NCBI RefSeq assembly: GCF_000699445.3
Contig: NC_067196.1
Coordinates: forward strand, 76,932,364 to 76,996,363
Reading direction: 5' to 3'
Origin: Schistosoma haematobium
Taxonomy: Eukaryota; Platyhelminthes; Trematoda; Strigeidida; Schistosomatidae
Length of the DNA stretch: 64,000 bases
Below the pieces are notes generated by a model that did not search any database, was not told the origin of the DNA, and worked only from the letters and a program-made list of their open reading frames with translations. Below, piece after piece: positions 43,021-55,187 of this stretch; position 1 is the first letter of the stretch, and the number at the start of each line of letters is the position of its first letter. Both the position numbers and the translations under genes were made by a program.

Positions 43021-46000
43021 GCCCCAAATGCCCTGGTACGGCCGAGAGTGGGGAGAGTCAGCTCTCCCTCTCGAAATACTCTCACACGGTCACGCGTATA
43101 CAGCCTCTGCTAAGGAAGTCCTACTCATTGCCTTCTCGTGGCGGAGATGTTGTTTACGAAAATGAGAGGACGAAAGCGAATGTCTGGCGCTCTAACCGGA
43201 TCCCAAACCAACGGTGCACATGGGATCCAGTATCCTGAAGGAACAAATGGCGTATGAACCAATCGTTGGTCGCTGGCTAACATGGGACTGCATCTCCTTA
43301 CGATGCTCCACTGCCTTGTGGGTTAGACCTTTAGGTCAAAGGCTCGGGGTGTGGTCCCCTAAGATAACCATCTGCTTCGGTCGGATCACCCGGGCAGTAT
43401 CACAGCCCACAAACAAATATGACGAACTGCCTATAATTATGGAAACTACTTTACTTGCTTCAACTAACAATCGAATGATTCAAATGATGATTATTACTAT
43501 TATTATTATTATTATTGCTATTGTTATTATTACTTTTTACCACATTATTCACAATCTTTTACACTTATACAGAGGCTCGTCTTTGGTGGAAATTCGACTC
43601 TATCGAAACGTTCTCGAGTCACTGTCCGGTTGAGAATTGTATGCTACCACTGAATTTGAGTACTGAAGCAGTTTTTCTGAAACCACGTGCACCATTCAAA
43701 CCGACTGCCTTCAACGTTCTTACACTTATGCAGGTTGGACAACAGATAGGGCTGACTATGTCTATGGAAAGTCTTAATATCGATGTTTTTTGTCTATCCG
43801 AGACCCGTATTCAAGACTCTTGTGAAGTACTACAAATTCGCTCTCCATCTGTCACTTCAAAAAGCTTGTTTACGTGCGTTTATCCGGGGGCCCTGTGGCA
43901 TCTTCGTCTGGTCTTGCTGGCGTTGGTGTCACACTAAGCGCTAGAGCTGAGGCAGCACTAGTCGATTGGATCCCCATCAACAGTCGGTTATGTGCTTTTA
44001 GATTAGAAAGTTCCATCATAGTGGAAAGAAATCGGCGTGAGAAACAATGTCTTTTCGTCATCTCCGCCTATGCTCCGACAGATTGCAGCCCGGATGCAAT
44101 CAAGGATGAATTCTACCACCAGTTAATTGTTCTTCTCCAGAAAGTGCGTTCGACAGATATTGTAGTACTAGCCGGAGACTTCAATGCTCAGGTCGGGCGT
44201 CTAGGCACAGAAGAGAGTCGTTTAGGTGGCCGATGGGGACTTGTTAGTCGCAGGACAGATAACGGGGACCGTCTACTGCAACTATGCACAGACCACAAAC
44301 TGTTTCTGGCTAACACTAACTTTCGGCACAGTCATCGCCGATGTGCCACCTGGCGTCCTCCCTCTGCATCTCAAGCCTGGACTCAGATTGACCACATCGC
44401 GATCAGCTACCGCTGGCGTGGTTGTGTACAAGACTGCCGCTCCTTTTGGAGTACCTATCTGGACTCTGACCATGTCTTGGTCTGCGCCAATCTTACCTTA
44501 CTTTTCAGTGGACAACGAAGTGACCGCCACCAACGGATTGATGTTAGCTAGCTGGTTGCAACTTCTGTTGCTAGTAAGTATCAAACCGAGCTAGCTTCTA
44601 GGCTAGCTACTATTCCATCGAAAAGTATAGATGAGCATTGGTTGCAATCGCATGACGCCATGAAAATGGCGGGTACAGTCAGTTGTGGATTCGCGAAACG
44701 TCCCGCTTTTAAGCACTGGGTTTCTTCAGGCTCCTTACAACTCATTGAAGCCCGTCGGTCTGCTCCAGGTGACCGTGAGTTTGACCACAAACGAAGGATG
44801 TTACGTAATGAAATTGGGCAAAGCTTGCATAAGGACCGAGAAGCCTGGTGGTCGAAGCGTGCTAATGAGTTGGAAGCAGCAGCTGCATCTGGTAATTACC
44901 AGAAGCTCTTCCAGCTCATCCGAGCTACAGGCAGCAAGAAGACTGGTGTGAGCGAAACAACCTGCGAAGATGATGAGATGCCAATCACTAACATCCATCG
45001 ACATCTTGGACGATGGGCAGAACTTTTCGAAGGGCAGTTCAACTGGCCTACTGCTCCGGCAACATCGGTCAGACTGTCCTGCCCTCCATGGCCGGTGACG
45101 ACTGATCCACCAAATGAGGCGGAAGTCGGCAAGGAACTCCAACTCTTGAAGCCTTCCAAAGCACCCGGCCCAGATGACTTACCTCCGGCTCTTTTGAAAG
45201 ATGGTGGTGACTTTTTGACTAAGGAATTGACGACGTTGTTTACAAAGGTTTGGGAACTAGAGAGTGTTACAACGTCATGGAATGAGTCGATAGTTGTCCC
45301 TATCTTTAAAAAGGGTTCACGTCGTTCCTGTAACAACTATCAGGAAATTAGTCTACTTCCGATTGCGTCCAAACTACTAGCTTCCGTCATAATTCGTAGG
45401 TTGTTCAAAACCCGAGAAGGATTGACTCGCGAGCAGCAGGCTGGGTTTCGTTCTGGTCGGGGATGTATTGATCATATCTTCACCCTCCGCCAAATGTTAG
45501 AACACCGCCATACTTATCAAAGGCTAACAATCGTAGTGTTTCTTGACATCAGGACTGCCTTCTATTCGTTGGACAGGACTGTTCTCTGGGATTGTCTGTT
45601 GAAGAAGGGTGTGCCTGAGAAGTTTATTAACATCCTAAAAGCCCTATATACAAACACCTCAGGTAGAGTGAGGGCATACAACCACCTCTCTCCATTGTTC
45701 CATTCAAGCAGTGGTGTTAGGCAGGGTTGCCCAATCTCACCATTCCTCTTCAACTTTGCCATTGATGACATTCTGGAAACAGCTCTGATGGATGTAAGTA
45801 ATGGTGGTGTGGACCTGTTGCCTGGAGAAAGACTTCTCGACCTTGAGTATGCGGATGATATTATCTTACTGTGCGATAATGCCCAAGTCATGCAATCCGC
45901 ACTTAATCAGTTGGCAATCAGTGTCCGTAGGTATGGTATGTGCTTTGCACCTTCGAAGTGCAAAGTACTTCTACAAGACTGACAGGGTTCTAATCCTGTA

Positions 46001-46897
46001 CTCACCCTGGATGGTGAGCAGATAGAAGTAGTCGAGAAGTTCGTGTATCTAGGTAGCTGCATAAGTGCTGATGGGGGTGTGAGTAATAAGATCAATGCAC
46101 GTATAGTGAACGCCAGAGCAACTTATGTCAATCTGGGCCATCTTTGGCGCCTTCGTGAGGTTGGTCTGGCTGTGAAAGGTCGGATCTACAACGCTCTATG
46201 CTTGTGAAACCTGGCCTCTTCAAGTTGATGATGTTAGACGACTCTCTGTGTTTGATCATCGTTGTCTCCGAAGGGTTGCTGACATCCAGTGGCAACACCA
46301 TGTCAGTAATGCAGAGGTTCGGCATCGTGTGTTCGGACACAGAGATGATAATGTAATTGGTGTCACCACCTTGAAACACCGACTTCGGTGGCTTGGACAT
46401 GTTCTACGAATGTCGTCCCAGAGAATTCCACGTCGTGCATTATTTGCCGACACTGAGACTGGTTGGAAGAAGCGGAGAGGTCGTCAGTTCATGACATGGT
46501 GTCGTGGCATGAAAGAAAGCTGCAAAGGACTGGCTTCTGTCGGTCCTTCACGACTCCCTGGTTGGGGTCTGAGAGATGGTGCAACACAGTGGCTAAAGAC
46601 GTTATCAGATATGGCTCAAAATAGACGCCAGTGGCGTTCCTGCTGTAACCTTCTTTTACTTTCTTCATAAAAAGTGGTTGTGTCTCCCTTACTTGAAAGA
46701 TTTCTTCTGATTGTACCTTTCCGTTCCCTCATTATTACTATTATTATTACACTACCTTACACCAACCTCTTCGTTATTCTCTTTTTTTACGCTCCTTACC
46801 TTTTTTTCTCTTCGAATTCTCACTGTTTTGTGTGGCGCATATATATTGGAGCACTCTTGCACCAATATTTATGTATTCAAATAAATGAATAAATAAA
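43021..46897 (+). mobile_element. full-length RTE-clade retrotransposon (SR2-like), 3877 bp
   Basis: Flanked by CTTTACCCATCC (43009-43020) and CTTTATCCATCC (46898-46909), a 12-bp target duplication with one change. Order: 5' UTR (43021 to about 43690), endonuclease, reverse transcriptase, C-terminal region, stop at 46668-46670, 3' UTR, and tail AAATAAATGAATAAATAAA. The size is close to the ~3.9 kb I recall for SR2 of Schistosoma mansoni. GC content is visibly higher than that of the surroundings. The two non-autonomous derivatives at 20325-20850 and 28813-29318 share its two ends. Confidence 0.9.
43690..46670 (+). pseudogene. RTE endonuclease-reverse transcriptase polyprotein, four lesions
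   Basis: Apurinic-like endonuclease: FNVLTLMQVGQQ (from 43710), LSETRI with catalytic Glu (43800), AYAPTD, AGDFNAQVG (44171), IDHIAIS and SDHVLV (44465). RT: KAPGPDDLPP (about 45160), IFKKGSRRSCNNYQEISLLP, FRSGRGCIDHIF, VFLDIRTAFYSLDR (usual FDS Asp is Tyr), SGVRQGCPISPFLF, EYADDIILL with both Asp intact (45848). C-terminal: VYLGSCISADGGVSNK, ETWPLQVDD, FDHRCLRRVADIQW, RLRWLGHVLRM. Lesions: frameshift near 43870, TAG at 44549-44551 (usual Lys likely), TGA at 45980-45982 (TGG Trp likely), and a short deletion with frameshift near 46195. It nicks DNA and primes reverse transcription; this copy cannot. Confidence 0.9.
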
Positions 46898-46909
46898 CTT
46901 TATCCATCC

Positions 46910-47689
46910 ATTATGTTCATGAAAGGAATTTAATGAAGATCTAGTTTCATGATTTAGAAACAAATTAGTGATACGATAGACAACAATTAGGCATAACAGT
47001 CACATCTTAACTGATTAGAAAGTGAGTGACCTTCTTTTAATCATGTATAACGATTTCGTACATTTATTTTCTGATAACATTTTGTAAAACATTTTCTATC
47101 ACATCACAAGGGGATGGGATCGATTATCGGAATGTCAGCTACCATGAATGAGTGAAGATTAGTATCCATTCAGTTAGTGCATTTGAAGATATCACTTTAA
47201 AAAATACTTTTAAATAATTAATAATCTGAACAACATCCACGAATCACTAACTCGGAATCAAATATCATTTAGAGAAAGTGCATTATAGATGGACATCTCA
47301 GTTCATGGAACAATGATTGGATCAAAAGTAATGATATGTCAAAGCCAATGAAGAGTTAAAATTACTGATAATCCATACATATTTTGTGTTAATATATGTA
47401 TATTTGTATTTTTTTTAATAAAAAACCTACCATTCCGCTAAATGATCTTGTTTTTGATTTCGAATAGAACTACATCTTAAGTCAAGATTTTTTTCTCATC
47501 AATTTCCATTACTTATCCACTTATTCAAGCCATCGTTTATCATCTATAAATTCATTTAAACAATCGGACAATTCAACTCATCAATCACTAGAGTTTTCCT
47601 CCGTACCAATTAGCCGGAATCCATATTGACAATCGTAACATTTTAGGAGTAAAGCATAAAGAAACAATCGCATTTTAAATAAATGAACA
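46910..47689. other. unannotated AT-rich stretch
   Basis: No feature recognised. The ORF 47581-47787 enters the following Smα unit and is not a gene. Confidence 0.5.
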
Positions 47690-48055
47690 AAACATTTTAG
47701 CCGAAATAGATGGTAATTAATAATGGAATCTATGACCCGTGTTTCGCCATATTTGGTACTCGTCAACTGAATGTACATGCATCCCATAGTTGATGTTCAC
47801 TCCGGGACTAGAAAACAGTGCCGTTTGCGTTAATCATTTAACTACTGAGTCCAGATAACCATTGGCTTGTAGAGAGTTTCAATTTGTGTGGACTGGTTAT
47901 TTGAATCTTTCCATTGACGTTTAGGATTGCAAATGACCAACCTCTTTTTGCACCGTATATCCATCCGTACAGGATGCCCAAAAGCGAAAGATAACTGATC
48001 GATTGCAATTCTAAACATCAATGAGAAGGTCCAAACAACCATTACGTATAAATGA
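47690..48055 (-). repeat. Smα-type SINE, degenerate, with opposed tails
   Basis: Minus sense: GTGTTTCGCCATATTTGGTACTCGTC (ribozyme region), GATGTTCACTCCGGGACTAG (B-box region), AACTACTGAGTCCAGATAACC (A-box region), then the head. Beyond 47880 a minus-sense tail (GAATCTTTCCATTGACGTTT) faces a plus-sense tail (GATTGCAATTCTAAACATCA) ending about 48050. The ribozyme is decayed. Confidence 0.6.
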
Positions 48056-48607
48056 GCAATATATCTTTTAACGTTTGTAATTACGAATTAAAATTTCTAA
48101 ATGGCACTGAAGAACTGCCTCATTTAAATCGAAAGTGCTCAAATGTATTAACTTCGTATCACAAATATGTAACTTGATCAGCGAAATTTGTTTAACACTA
48201 AGGACTAGACAAACATAACTTTTATTATTACTCAGTGTTTTTTTCAATCTGGGCATCTAATTTATACAGGAGATCAGCTTCAGTCCAAATACATATATTG
48301 TAGCGTCATACGTGATGAAACTGGGTGACCAGATTCCAACCCAACTGGGATCATCAGTTTCACCAAGATTATAGGTAACCCCTTCTAATGAGTTTCAAAT
48401 AGGCCCAAGTCTCCTGCTGGCTACTTCAAATCACTCTACATAATCAAACTAAGGTTTACAATTCTATCAATTAATCCAATATCATCCAGTTAGGGATTCA
48501 AAATAACCAGGTCTGTGAAAAAGACGATTCAAATATCAAATAGAATCTGACAAACTAGAAAGAAAATTAACATAAATTAACGCATCTTCAGATTTCTATT
48601 TTATTTT
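48056..48607. other. unannotated AT-rich stretch
   Basis: No feature recognised; 48290-48480 is somewhat richer in GC but has no repeat partner here. Confidence 0.45.
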
Positions 48608-48969
48608 TGTTGGGACGGAATTCGAGGACTACAACGTAGACTCTAGAGGCCCTAAAGGAGCCGAAGAGTTTCCATCTAATCAGGACATGATGTGGCTTTC
48701 TACAATATCAACGTAGCTTCCTACTATTGGGCAGTAGCATAACATACCCCTTTGTGGATTGGAGGAATTATAATGTTGGTATAACAAACGCTAATATCTA
48801 TAAATACTCATGATTTTCTGTACATTTTGATTAGTGCTCAACAAGCACTTCTCCAATCTTCTTTTATCTTCTTATTTGCGATTGTAGGGGTTCTATGCGT
48901 TCGAGTGTCGTAGTTGTATACTGTATTCTGCGTTAATCAAGTAGGGAACTTAATAATTTTGATCCAACA
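48608..48969. mobile_element. candidate solo LTR (single copy here)
   Basis: Starts TGTTGGGACGG and ends GATCCAACA, giving TGTTGG/CCAACA inverted termini over 362 bp. Inside: a TATAAATACTC promoter-like box (about 48799) followed by a T-rich and CTTC-rich stretch. GC is above the surroundings. No clear target duplication and no second copy, so the call rests on the termini only. Confidence 0.4.
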
Positions 48970-49404
48970 CAACTTTTAATACGGTAAATTAAAAGTTTTA
49001 CTTCAACTTGAAAAGTACAATTTTTTTCTGATTTTATTTGAACCTTGAAGGTTGCTTAATTCATCTTATTCAGTTTATTCCAATAAAATAATCTTAATCT
49101 AGTTATATCTGTGTCTTTGCACAAAAATACTTGTTAACTAGTGGGAAAAAACATGTTCATGCTTAGAAAAAAGTTACCGTTTCATAATTTTCTAGCAAAT
49201 TTCGGTTAAATCTAGTAAATAAATTTATATGGTAAAGCCTTATTTCCCCAGCTTCAAGAATTTATATTCTAATAAAGTCTACTATACGCATATTGTATGA
49301 TTAGTCATATGATTTTTGTCAGTGGCTACTATGAAGTGAAATTATTATTTTCATTGGATAAACTATATAAACAAATCAAAAACCATCATTTGAAGGGATA
49401 CCTG
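48970..49404. other. unannotated AT-rich stretch
   Basis: No feature recognised. Confidence 0.5.
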
Positions 49405-49970
49405 ACATTGAGATGGTGAAGATTTGTAGCTCAGGTGCATGATTTTGATGGAGTTTTGTTCTCTGAGCTGGGTGGTTTAGTCGTGGAGCTTCTGTCGTTC
49501 TTCTGAAAGCCATCATCAGCACAAACTTCAGGTAGAAGTCTGTTTGCATGATATCTCGATGGCTGTTGTCAAGATTTCCAAATGTTCTAACGTGAGTGTC
49601 CTTCGTAGCTTCATCTCTTCGTCCTCCGTGACGTGTTGGGATTTTCGGATACTGTAGTGTGCATCCGTTATCATTAGGTGTACCATTTTTCTTCCAGTTT
49701 GCTCAGCTATTCTCCACCCTAATGGGCAGTTGATTGGAGGTCTATATCTTACACTTGTTGGTAGAACATGCTGTCGAAGACACTCATAGGGAAAATACTG
49801 TTGTTTTTGAGTGGAAGCCTGCCTTTTGGAGAAATTCCCCCATTTTCGAACAACGAGAAGCGTATTACGCTCATCTGAATTTTGTGCTGATGATGTCGTT
49901 CAGAAGAACGATGAAAGCTTCACGACAAAACCATCCAGCTCAGAGAACAAAACTCCATCAAAATACCTAA
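49405..49970. mobile_element. element with inverted ends containing a CTGATGA...GAAA hairpin, copy 2
   Basis: Left arm 49410-49535 (GAAGATTTGTAGCTCAGG; GATGGAGTTTTGTTCTCTGA; CATCATCAGCACAAACTTC), right arm 49880-49965 (TTTTGTGCTGATGATGTCG; GTTCAGAAGAACGATGAAA; CCATCCAGCTCAGAGAAC). The 345-bp centre differs from that of copy 1 and has a minus-sense frame (TDAHYSIRKSQHVTEDEEMK) that I do not recognise. ORFs at 49734-49970 and 49811-50032 cross the arm and are doubtful. PLE terminal repeats remain the best guess. Confidence 0.6.
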
Positions 49971-50754
49971 CATTACCAGTAAATTTTCGTAGTTTTCTCA
50001 GCTACCTCGGATATATAGGATTAATTGCGTAAATGAATCACAATTATATTTTTGTGTCCCGATATCAGACTCCAGTTATATCGCATGAATGATTGTTATT
50101 GAAATACATATGTCGGCTCTCCTGTTGACCACCTCCAACTACCATCTTATCTTAACATAGTGCACGCAATCACGTGTCACCTAGACTGGTGGCCGAATTG
50201 CAAATTGGTCGATAGAATTCGATCTGCACTAACAAGGATCTGAAATACATGACATTGATCACCACCTAGTGATCAAACAATTGTAGATGTTTAAGAGTAG
50301 AAATATTCTTAAGAATTTAGGAGGATTGGCTTAATCTTAACAACATTTTCACTGTGTTAACGTTAATAAAAAAATATACTGGAACATATACTTCCAAAAC
50401 AGAATTAGATTACATTTGTTTGTTTTAAGCACTATTGATTAGTAAAGTATATTTACAATTCCTATGATAGTATGTTATTCAAATTTATAAAGATATGTAA
50501 ATTCATTAAATCTTTATTGTCATATTTAGTGGGTTTTTTTTGGATTATATAACGTAAATCCAAAATGGTATCTGACACATGTTATCTGATAATAGAAGTT
50601 CTCTTTCCGAAATGTTCATCAACGATTTTTTTTAAATAAGTGGTACATTTTCATTCAGATTAAATTTGCAGTATGTATTCTGGTAAGATGTGCATCTATG
50701 ATAAAGACATTGGAAAAAAAATATTTAATAGCTGAAAAATCCCCATTATAATAA
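49971..50754. other. mostly unannotated; one small shared block
   Basis: 50058-50120 matches 33105-33170 (GCATGAATGATTGTTATTG). The rest is unrecognised. Confidence 0.45.
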
Positions 50755-50945
50755 AACATATATTTAATGGTTGAATTCAACATGAGAAACCTGAAAACAC
50801 TGGACGGCTGTTTCGTCCTAATATAGGACTCCTCACCAGTGAGCATCCAGAATCCTGCTCGAAGGATTCGAACCCAGGACCTTCGCTCACGCTTGCAGAG
50901 GCTTAACCTTTAGATCACTGAATCGGCATCCAACGGTGAAAGTGA
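50755..50945 (-). repeat. SINE-B, 3' half and tRNA-like part
   Basis: GAAACCTGAAAACACTGGAC, GTTTCGTCCTAATATAGGAC, CTCCTCACCAGTGAGCATCC (ribozyme), GGATTCGAACCCAGGACC (B box) and CTTTAGATCACTGAATCGG (A box). In the ribozyme GTGAGGA replaces CTGAGGA (C3U4 lost), although stem II and GAAA are good. Confidence 0.75.
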
Positions 50946-52867
50946 ATTTGTAGCTAGACTGAAACTAATATTTTAACAGTCCAATATTTAATGTGTTGAA
51001 TGTAGTTAACTATCATAGATTGTTAAAATATATTTTATAAGTAGTAGTCACTTAAATGAATTCTTCTGGCTAAATTGAGAATTTAATCCATTATTGGTTA
51101 ATATATCCAATAATTCATGAATAACTTACCCGTTCTATCTGTAGATTGCCGGTAGATTTTGGATGAATTTGTTCACTAGAGAAAAATACCTATGATAACC
51201 ATTTTATTTCGTTACGGTTTTCTTACTGTTATTTATTAGGACTATTTTCTTTATTTCCAGAATACAACAAAATTTTAACGTACATTCATCATTTACATTC
51301 ACTGAAATAATGAAAACATGAATTATTTTACTCAGAGTGACCATAGACAATAACGTTGCATAATAACCCACTTATTTGTGAACTGTTTGTTTAATTCCAA
51401 TATTATTACCAACTCCGTTTCCACATATTATAGCAAGTGAAGTTAAGAATTTCTCGATCTAATGAGTAAAGTTGTCAGTAATTTTAATTGAAAGCTTTCA
51501 TGAAGAGCATATAAACCGTCCTTTCCTTCCCTATAATATTGAGTGGATTGTCTTGAGATTAGTTGAATTTAAGTGTGGTATACCTCAAGGATTTTATCAA
51601 CTAAGGGACCGCTGAGAATTTAAATGTAATGGATGATTGTTTTGTCTTGATGTGAAACATTTCTGAACATCTCATCCACGATTACATATATCACGCTCAC
51701 AAAACTGTTTCATTGCACACATCACTATTTACCCATATAACTTAAGGGGCTTTTCTCAAATAGATTTGTCAATAAGCATATGAGTGGTGTTTAGCTGGTT
51801 GTTCTGCTTATAATAGTTTACTATTTTTATGGTCCAATACAATTTTGTAGTTTCAGATTAGCACGACTAGGGAGATTATTCTAGGATAAGTTGGTTGTCT
51901 GATTCTTGTTACTTATTAATGGCTTTTCACTATACATCATTACATAGGTTAAAGATTCTTCATGTTCTGAGTTGTGTTGACTCCTTTATTTCCAAAACTT
52001 ATCTACAAGCAATTGAGTTCGTTTTGCTTATTTATTTATAAAGTTATAATTGGACTAATGAGCTCGTTGCAGTGAAATGAGTGTGTGGAGTAGTAACTGA
52101 CAAAAACTGAATTCTTATGAGAACTTCACATAAGTATCAAGTTATTAGCTTTTTGCCGTTTGTAAATTCCTTTCAAAAACCTTTATATATTTGTGGTCAT
52201 TCATTAAAATCCCTACTTATGATGATAGGAAATACGATATAATGTTGTGTTTCATTAAATAAATAGTATTTCGTTAGTATTATTTGAACTAGAAGGTTAC
52301 TCTGATGAGACACCAAATGAATTTATGAACCGATAATATGACAGAAAATCAAATTAACTTGCTAGTTAAGGTTACTTGTAAAGAAATCCTCTTGACTGTT
52401 AGGAAATGAAATAGTGCTCAGTAAACAGAAATATATATTATACGATGGTTCCATTGACATGAATTTATTGAAATATTATTGAATGACTAACCTAACTTTG
52501 GTAGTTATCAAATGTAATTCAACCTGAAATTTCAGAAAAAATGCATTCCACTTCAAGAAGAAAAATATTGGTCTTTATTGAATTTAACGAGTTCATTGTT
52601 ACACTAACAGCTGTTAACTCAATTCAAAAGCTTCGAAGTGAGTGGTGGTAAGCACAATGATGTGAATCTGATAGAGAACCTATTTAAAGGGATTAGAAGT
52701 ATCATCAGTAATGTTTGGTGTAAAATAAAACCCCAAAATCAATAGTGTTCCATACACTGTGTTTTAGTTGACTTAAAATACATTCAAGATAGGATATTTA
52801 AATGTTTCCAATATTTATTGATTTCATTGGTACAAACATATTCTATTAAAAGTAAGCAGTAATTTAT
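50946..52867. other. long stretch with nothing recognised
   Basis: AT-rich, no ORF of interest, no repeat partner noticed. Confidence 0.5.
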
Positions 52868-53245
52868 GTAATTTATTTTTGTATTGTTTTATTGAATCTT
52901 CCTATTGATGTTTAGGACTGCAATTGATCAGCTTCTTTCTGGCACATGAACATCCTGTGCGGACCGCTTTGATATTGCCTTAAGTCATAAGTATTATAAG
53001 GAAAGATAGATGTTAGCTAACAGTGCAATTCAGCATGTACTTTTTGTCCTCTATTGGACTCGTCAGCTGGATGTGCTAGCATTCCAAAGTCGATGTTTAC
53101 TCCGATACTCAAACCCAGCACCGTCAGCTTCCCGAAATGAACATCAACTCTAGAATGCAGGCAGATGCATCCGAAGAGTCCTAAAGCGGATGAAATGCCC
53201 GTCCTGAATTCCATTGTTAACCAACATCCATATTTGCCTAGTAAC
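52868..53245. repeat. Smα-type SINE head-to-head inverted dimer
   Basis: 52868-53130 in minus sense: tail (TTTGTATTGTTTTATTGAAT), ribozyme (53030-53085) and B-box region (ACTCAAACCCAGCACCG). At about 53135 the strand switches: ATGAACATCAACTCTAGAAT, a second ribozyme region and CATTGTTAACCAACATCC. Minus ribozyme: CTGACGA, stem II GTCC/GGAC and stem I fine, but AAAA replaces GAAA. Plus ribozyme: core lost (CCGAAGAG). Confidence 0.8.
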
Positions 53246-53751
53246 TTATGTAATAAATAAATAAAATAAATGACAATCACCAAGTAAACAAAACACCAAA
53301 AATATATAAAAATTGATGTATACCACAATTATAATAAACACTTTAGTCTAACTGCTAAGAAGGTAAGGAATCAACTAACAAAGAAATCTCTTTTCAGTTG
53401 CTTCAGTTTTCATTAAATATTTATCTATTTAACTTGTCAGTAACAACCAATCGACAGATAATCAACCACATTATATATACATATATACACTTTATCTGGA
53501 TAATTCGATCTCTCAAATATACTGACAATTCGATCACCATAATGTATGATCATAAAAATGAAGAAAAAAGTATACCAAATTTATACATCTTCAGTAATTT
53601 ATGCAAAATTAAATACGTGAACAATATGTTTCTTTTTGTTGTTGTTGATGATGATTGTTTCTAGTCTTCCCATATTTCTTTAATATTAATTACATTAAGA
53701 GTTTATGACTTCTTATGTAAATTATATCTATTAAACTGTCTAAGTTAAAAC
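53246..53751. other. unannotated AT-rich stretch
   Basis: The 88-codon ORF at 53398-53664 has no recognisable motif. Confidence 0.5.
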
Positions 53752-53756
53752 AAAAT

Positions 53757-54270
53757 TGTTATAACTTGTGAACCTGTGTGCCCTGTATATGGGATAACGC
53801 AACGATACCACAAATCGGAGAGCAATGGCTTATCGATCGGAACAATGACGCGTAAACCCGTATGAGCAGTCTAGAGTCCTGATTGGCCCTGCTTCCTGCC
53901 TAGCCCAGCCAGTTAAGTTCAGAACACAAGTCTCAGCCTCTGCGATATGAATCATTTATTTCAAACACACGGGGTTCATATACCAATCAAACCGACCACA
54001 ACGTACCATAAAATATGAATAAACATTTGTACAAGAATTAGCCAGATGTGGCTGTGAATGAGGGAGGTAGTAATTAATAAACTGGATAGAACTCAAGAAT
54101 GATAAATCGTATAATAATATTCTATGGGTCAAATTAAAGCTTATAATAAGAGGGACATGAATATGAACAGTTTAGTTATATAACAATTACACGATAAAAA
54201 TATAAGCATAGTATTGGTTCATAAATGGATCCCAAAAAACACCATTCATTATTCTTATCCGGATACAACA
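53757..54270. mobile_element. solo LTR, family L2, copy 3, with 5-bp target duplication
   Basis: 514 bp from TGTTATAACTTG to GGATACAACA (TG...CA with TGTT/AACA inverted termini), flanked by AAAAT at 53752-53756 and 54271-54275. The best copy of L2; compare 26428-26939 and 32542-33024. A 5-bp duplication fits Ty3 or BEL-type retrotransposons. No interior coding sequence is seen next to any copy. Confidence 0.8.
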
Positions 54271-54275
54271 AAAAT

Positions 54276-55141
54276 ATTCATAAAAAAATATATTTAATAG
54301 TAATAGAAAATATTACTTCAATTACGTGCCACTCAGTGAAATCAAAAGTCAGAAGCGAGGAGGTTTGTCGACATATTTGATAAGTTATCAATATATCAAG
54401 AAATAACTGATCTAAACTGGCTAGCGATTGTAGGAAAAGCTAAGCACAGAGTTCCCATCCGTGGTCTGATGAGGATGTGTGACTGAGCGTCTTCAGTTAG
54501 GTGAGTCCATTAAGACTAATTTGGTCAGTATCAAATGTCAAAGACTTACAGAGCTATTGATTTTTGGAGTATAGATATCACTACACATTTAATCAAATGT
54601 TTTCATGTCTTCTATTGTAAGCTAATTAACATAATTTTTATTTGCAATGGAATCATTAAATCTTGACAGTATTTTTTTACATGAATTACAATTACAATTG
54701 TTGTTAGTATTGGTGATTTTCCATAGATAATCGTCTGTATGTTGTAGTCAAAGTTGTCGCGCAACTGCATAATATTTTCTTCGATCTACATATTCAGTCT
54801 ACGCGAAATATAAATCTGTTGGGAGCTTTACAATAGTAAACTTTTTCAAGGTCTTCAATGAACCATATTGCTTACAAGTTTTAGTTATTAACACTTCAGT
54901 GTTTTACAATATGAACTTGCTATAACTTATGGTGACTCTAGGTTCATAACTATAATTTAGGTACTTCCTAACTAAAGTAAATATTTCCGTTGACAGTTTT
55001 ATGCATTTCTTGTTTATCTCAATGCAATTTTCGTATCATTTAATTTACTTAAACACTATACGAACGAGGTATTTCTCGCTCTCCAGATTTCCATCTTCAC
55101 GTCTGTTAACAGAAATTTAATCAAATTACGTGATATAATTA

Positions 55142-55144
<3 letters not shown>
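54276..55144. other. unannotated AT-rich stretch
   Basis: No feature recognised. Confidence 0.5.

Positions 55145-55174
<30 letters not shown>
55145..55174. repeat. (TA)n microsatellite
   Basis: Pure TA run close to the end of a SINE-B unit. Confidence 0.9.
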
Positions 55175-55178
<4 letters not shown>

Positions 55179-55187
55179 TAATATCAG

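Noticed and set aside
42960..43238. 92-codon plus ORF just before and in the RTE 5' UTR
   Set aside because: It starts in flanking DNA and crosses the target duplication into the leader, so it cannot be an element protein in this form.
44801..45336. Minus-strand ORFs of 113 and 146 codons opposite the reverse transcriptase
   Set aside because: Shadows of the RTE coding strand; no independent motif.
49734..50032. Two overlapping plus ORFs of 78 and 73 codons
   Set aside because: They read through the arm of the inverted-end element in two frames; the same arm is present elsewhere without these frames.
54465..54510. CTGATGAGG followed by GAGCGTC, looking like a hammerhead core
   Set aside because: GAAA is missing and no stem II can be formed.
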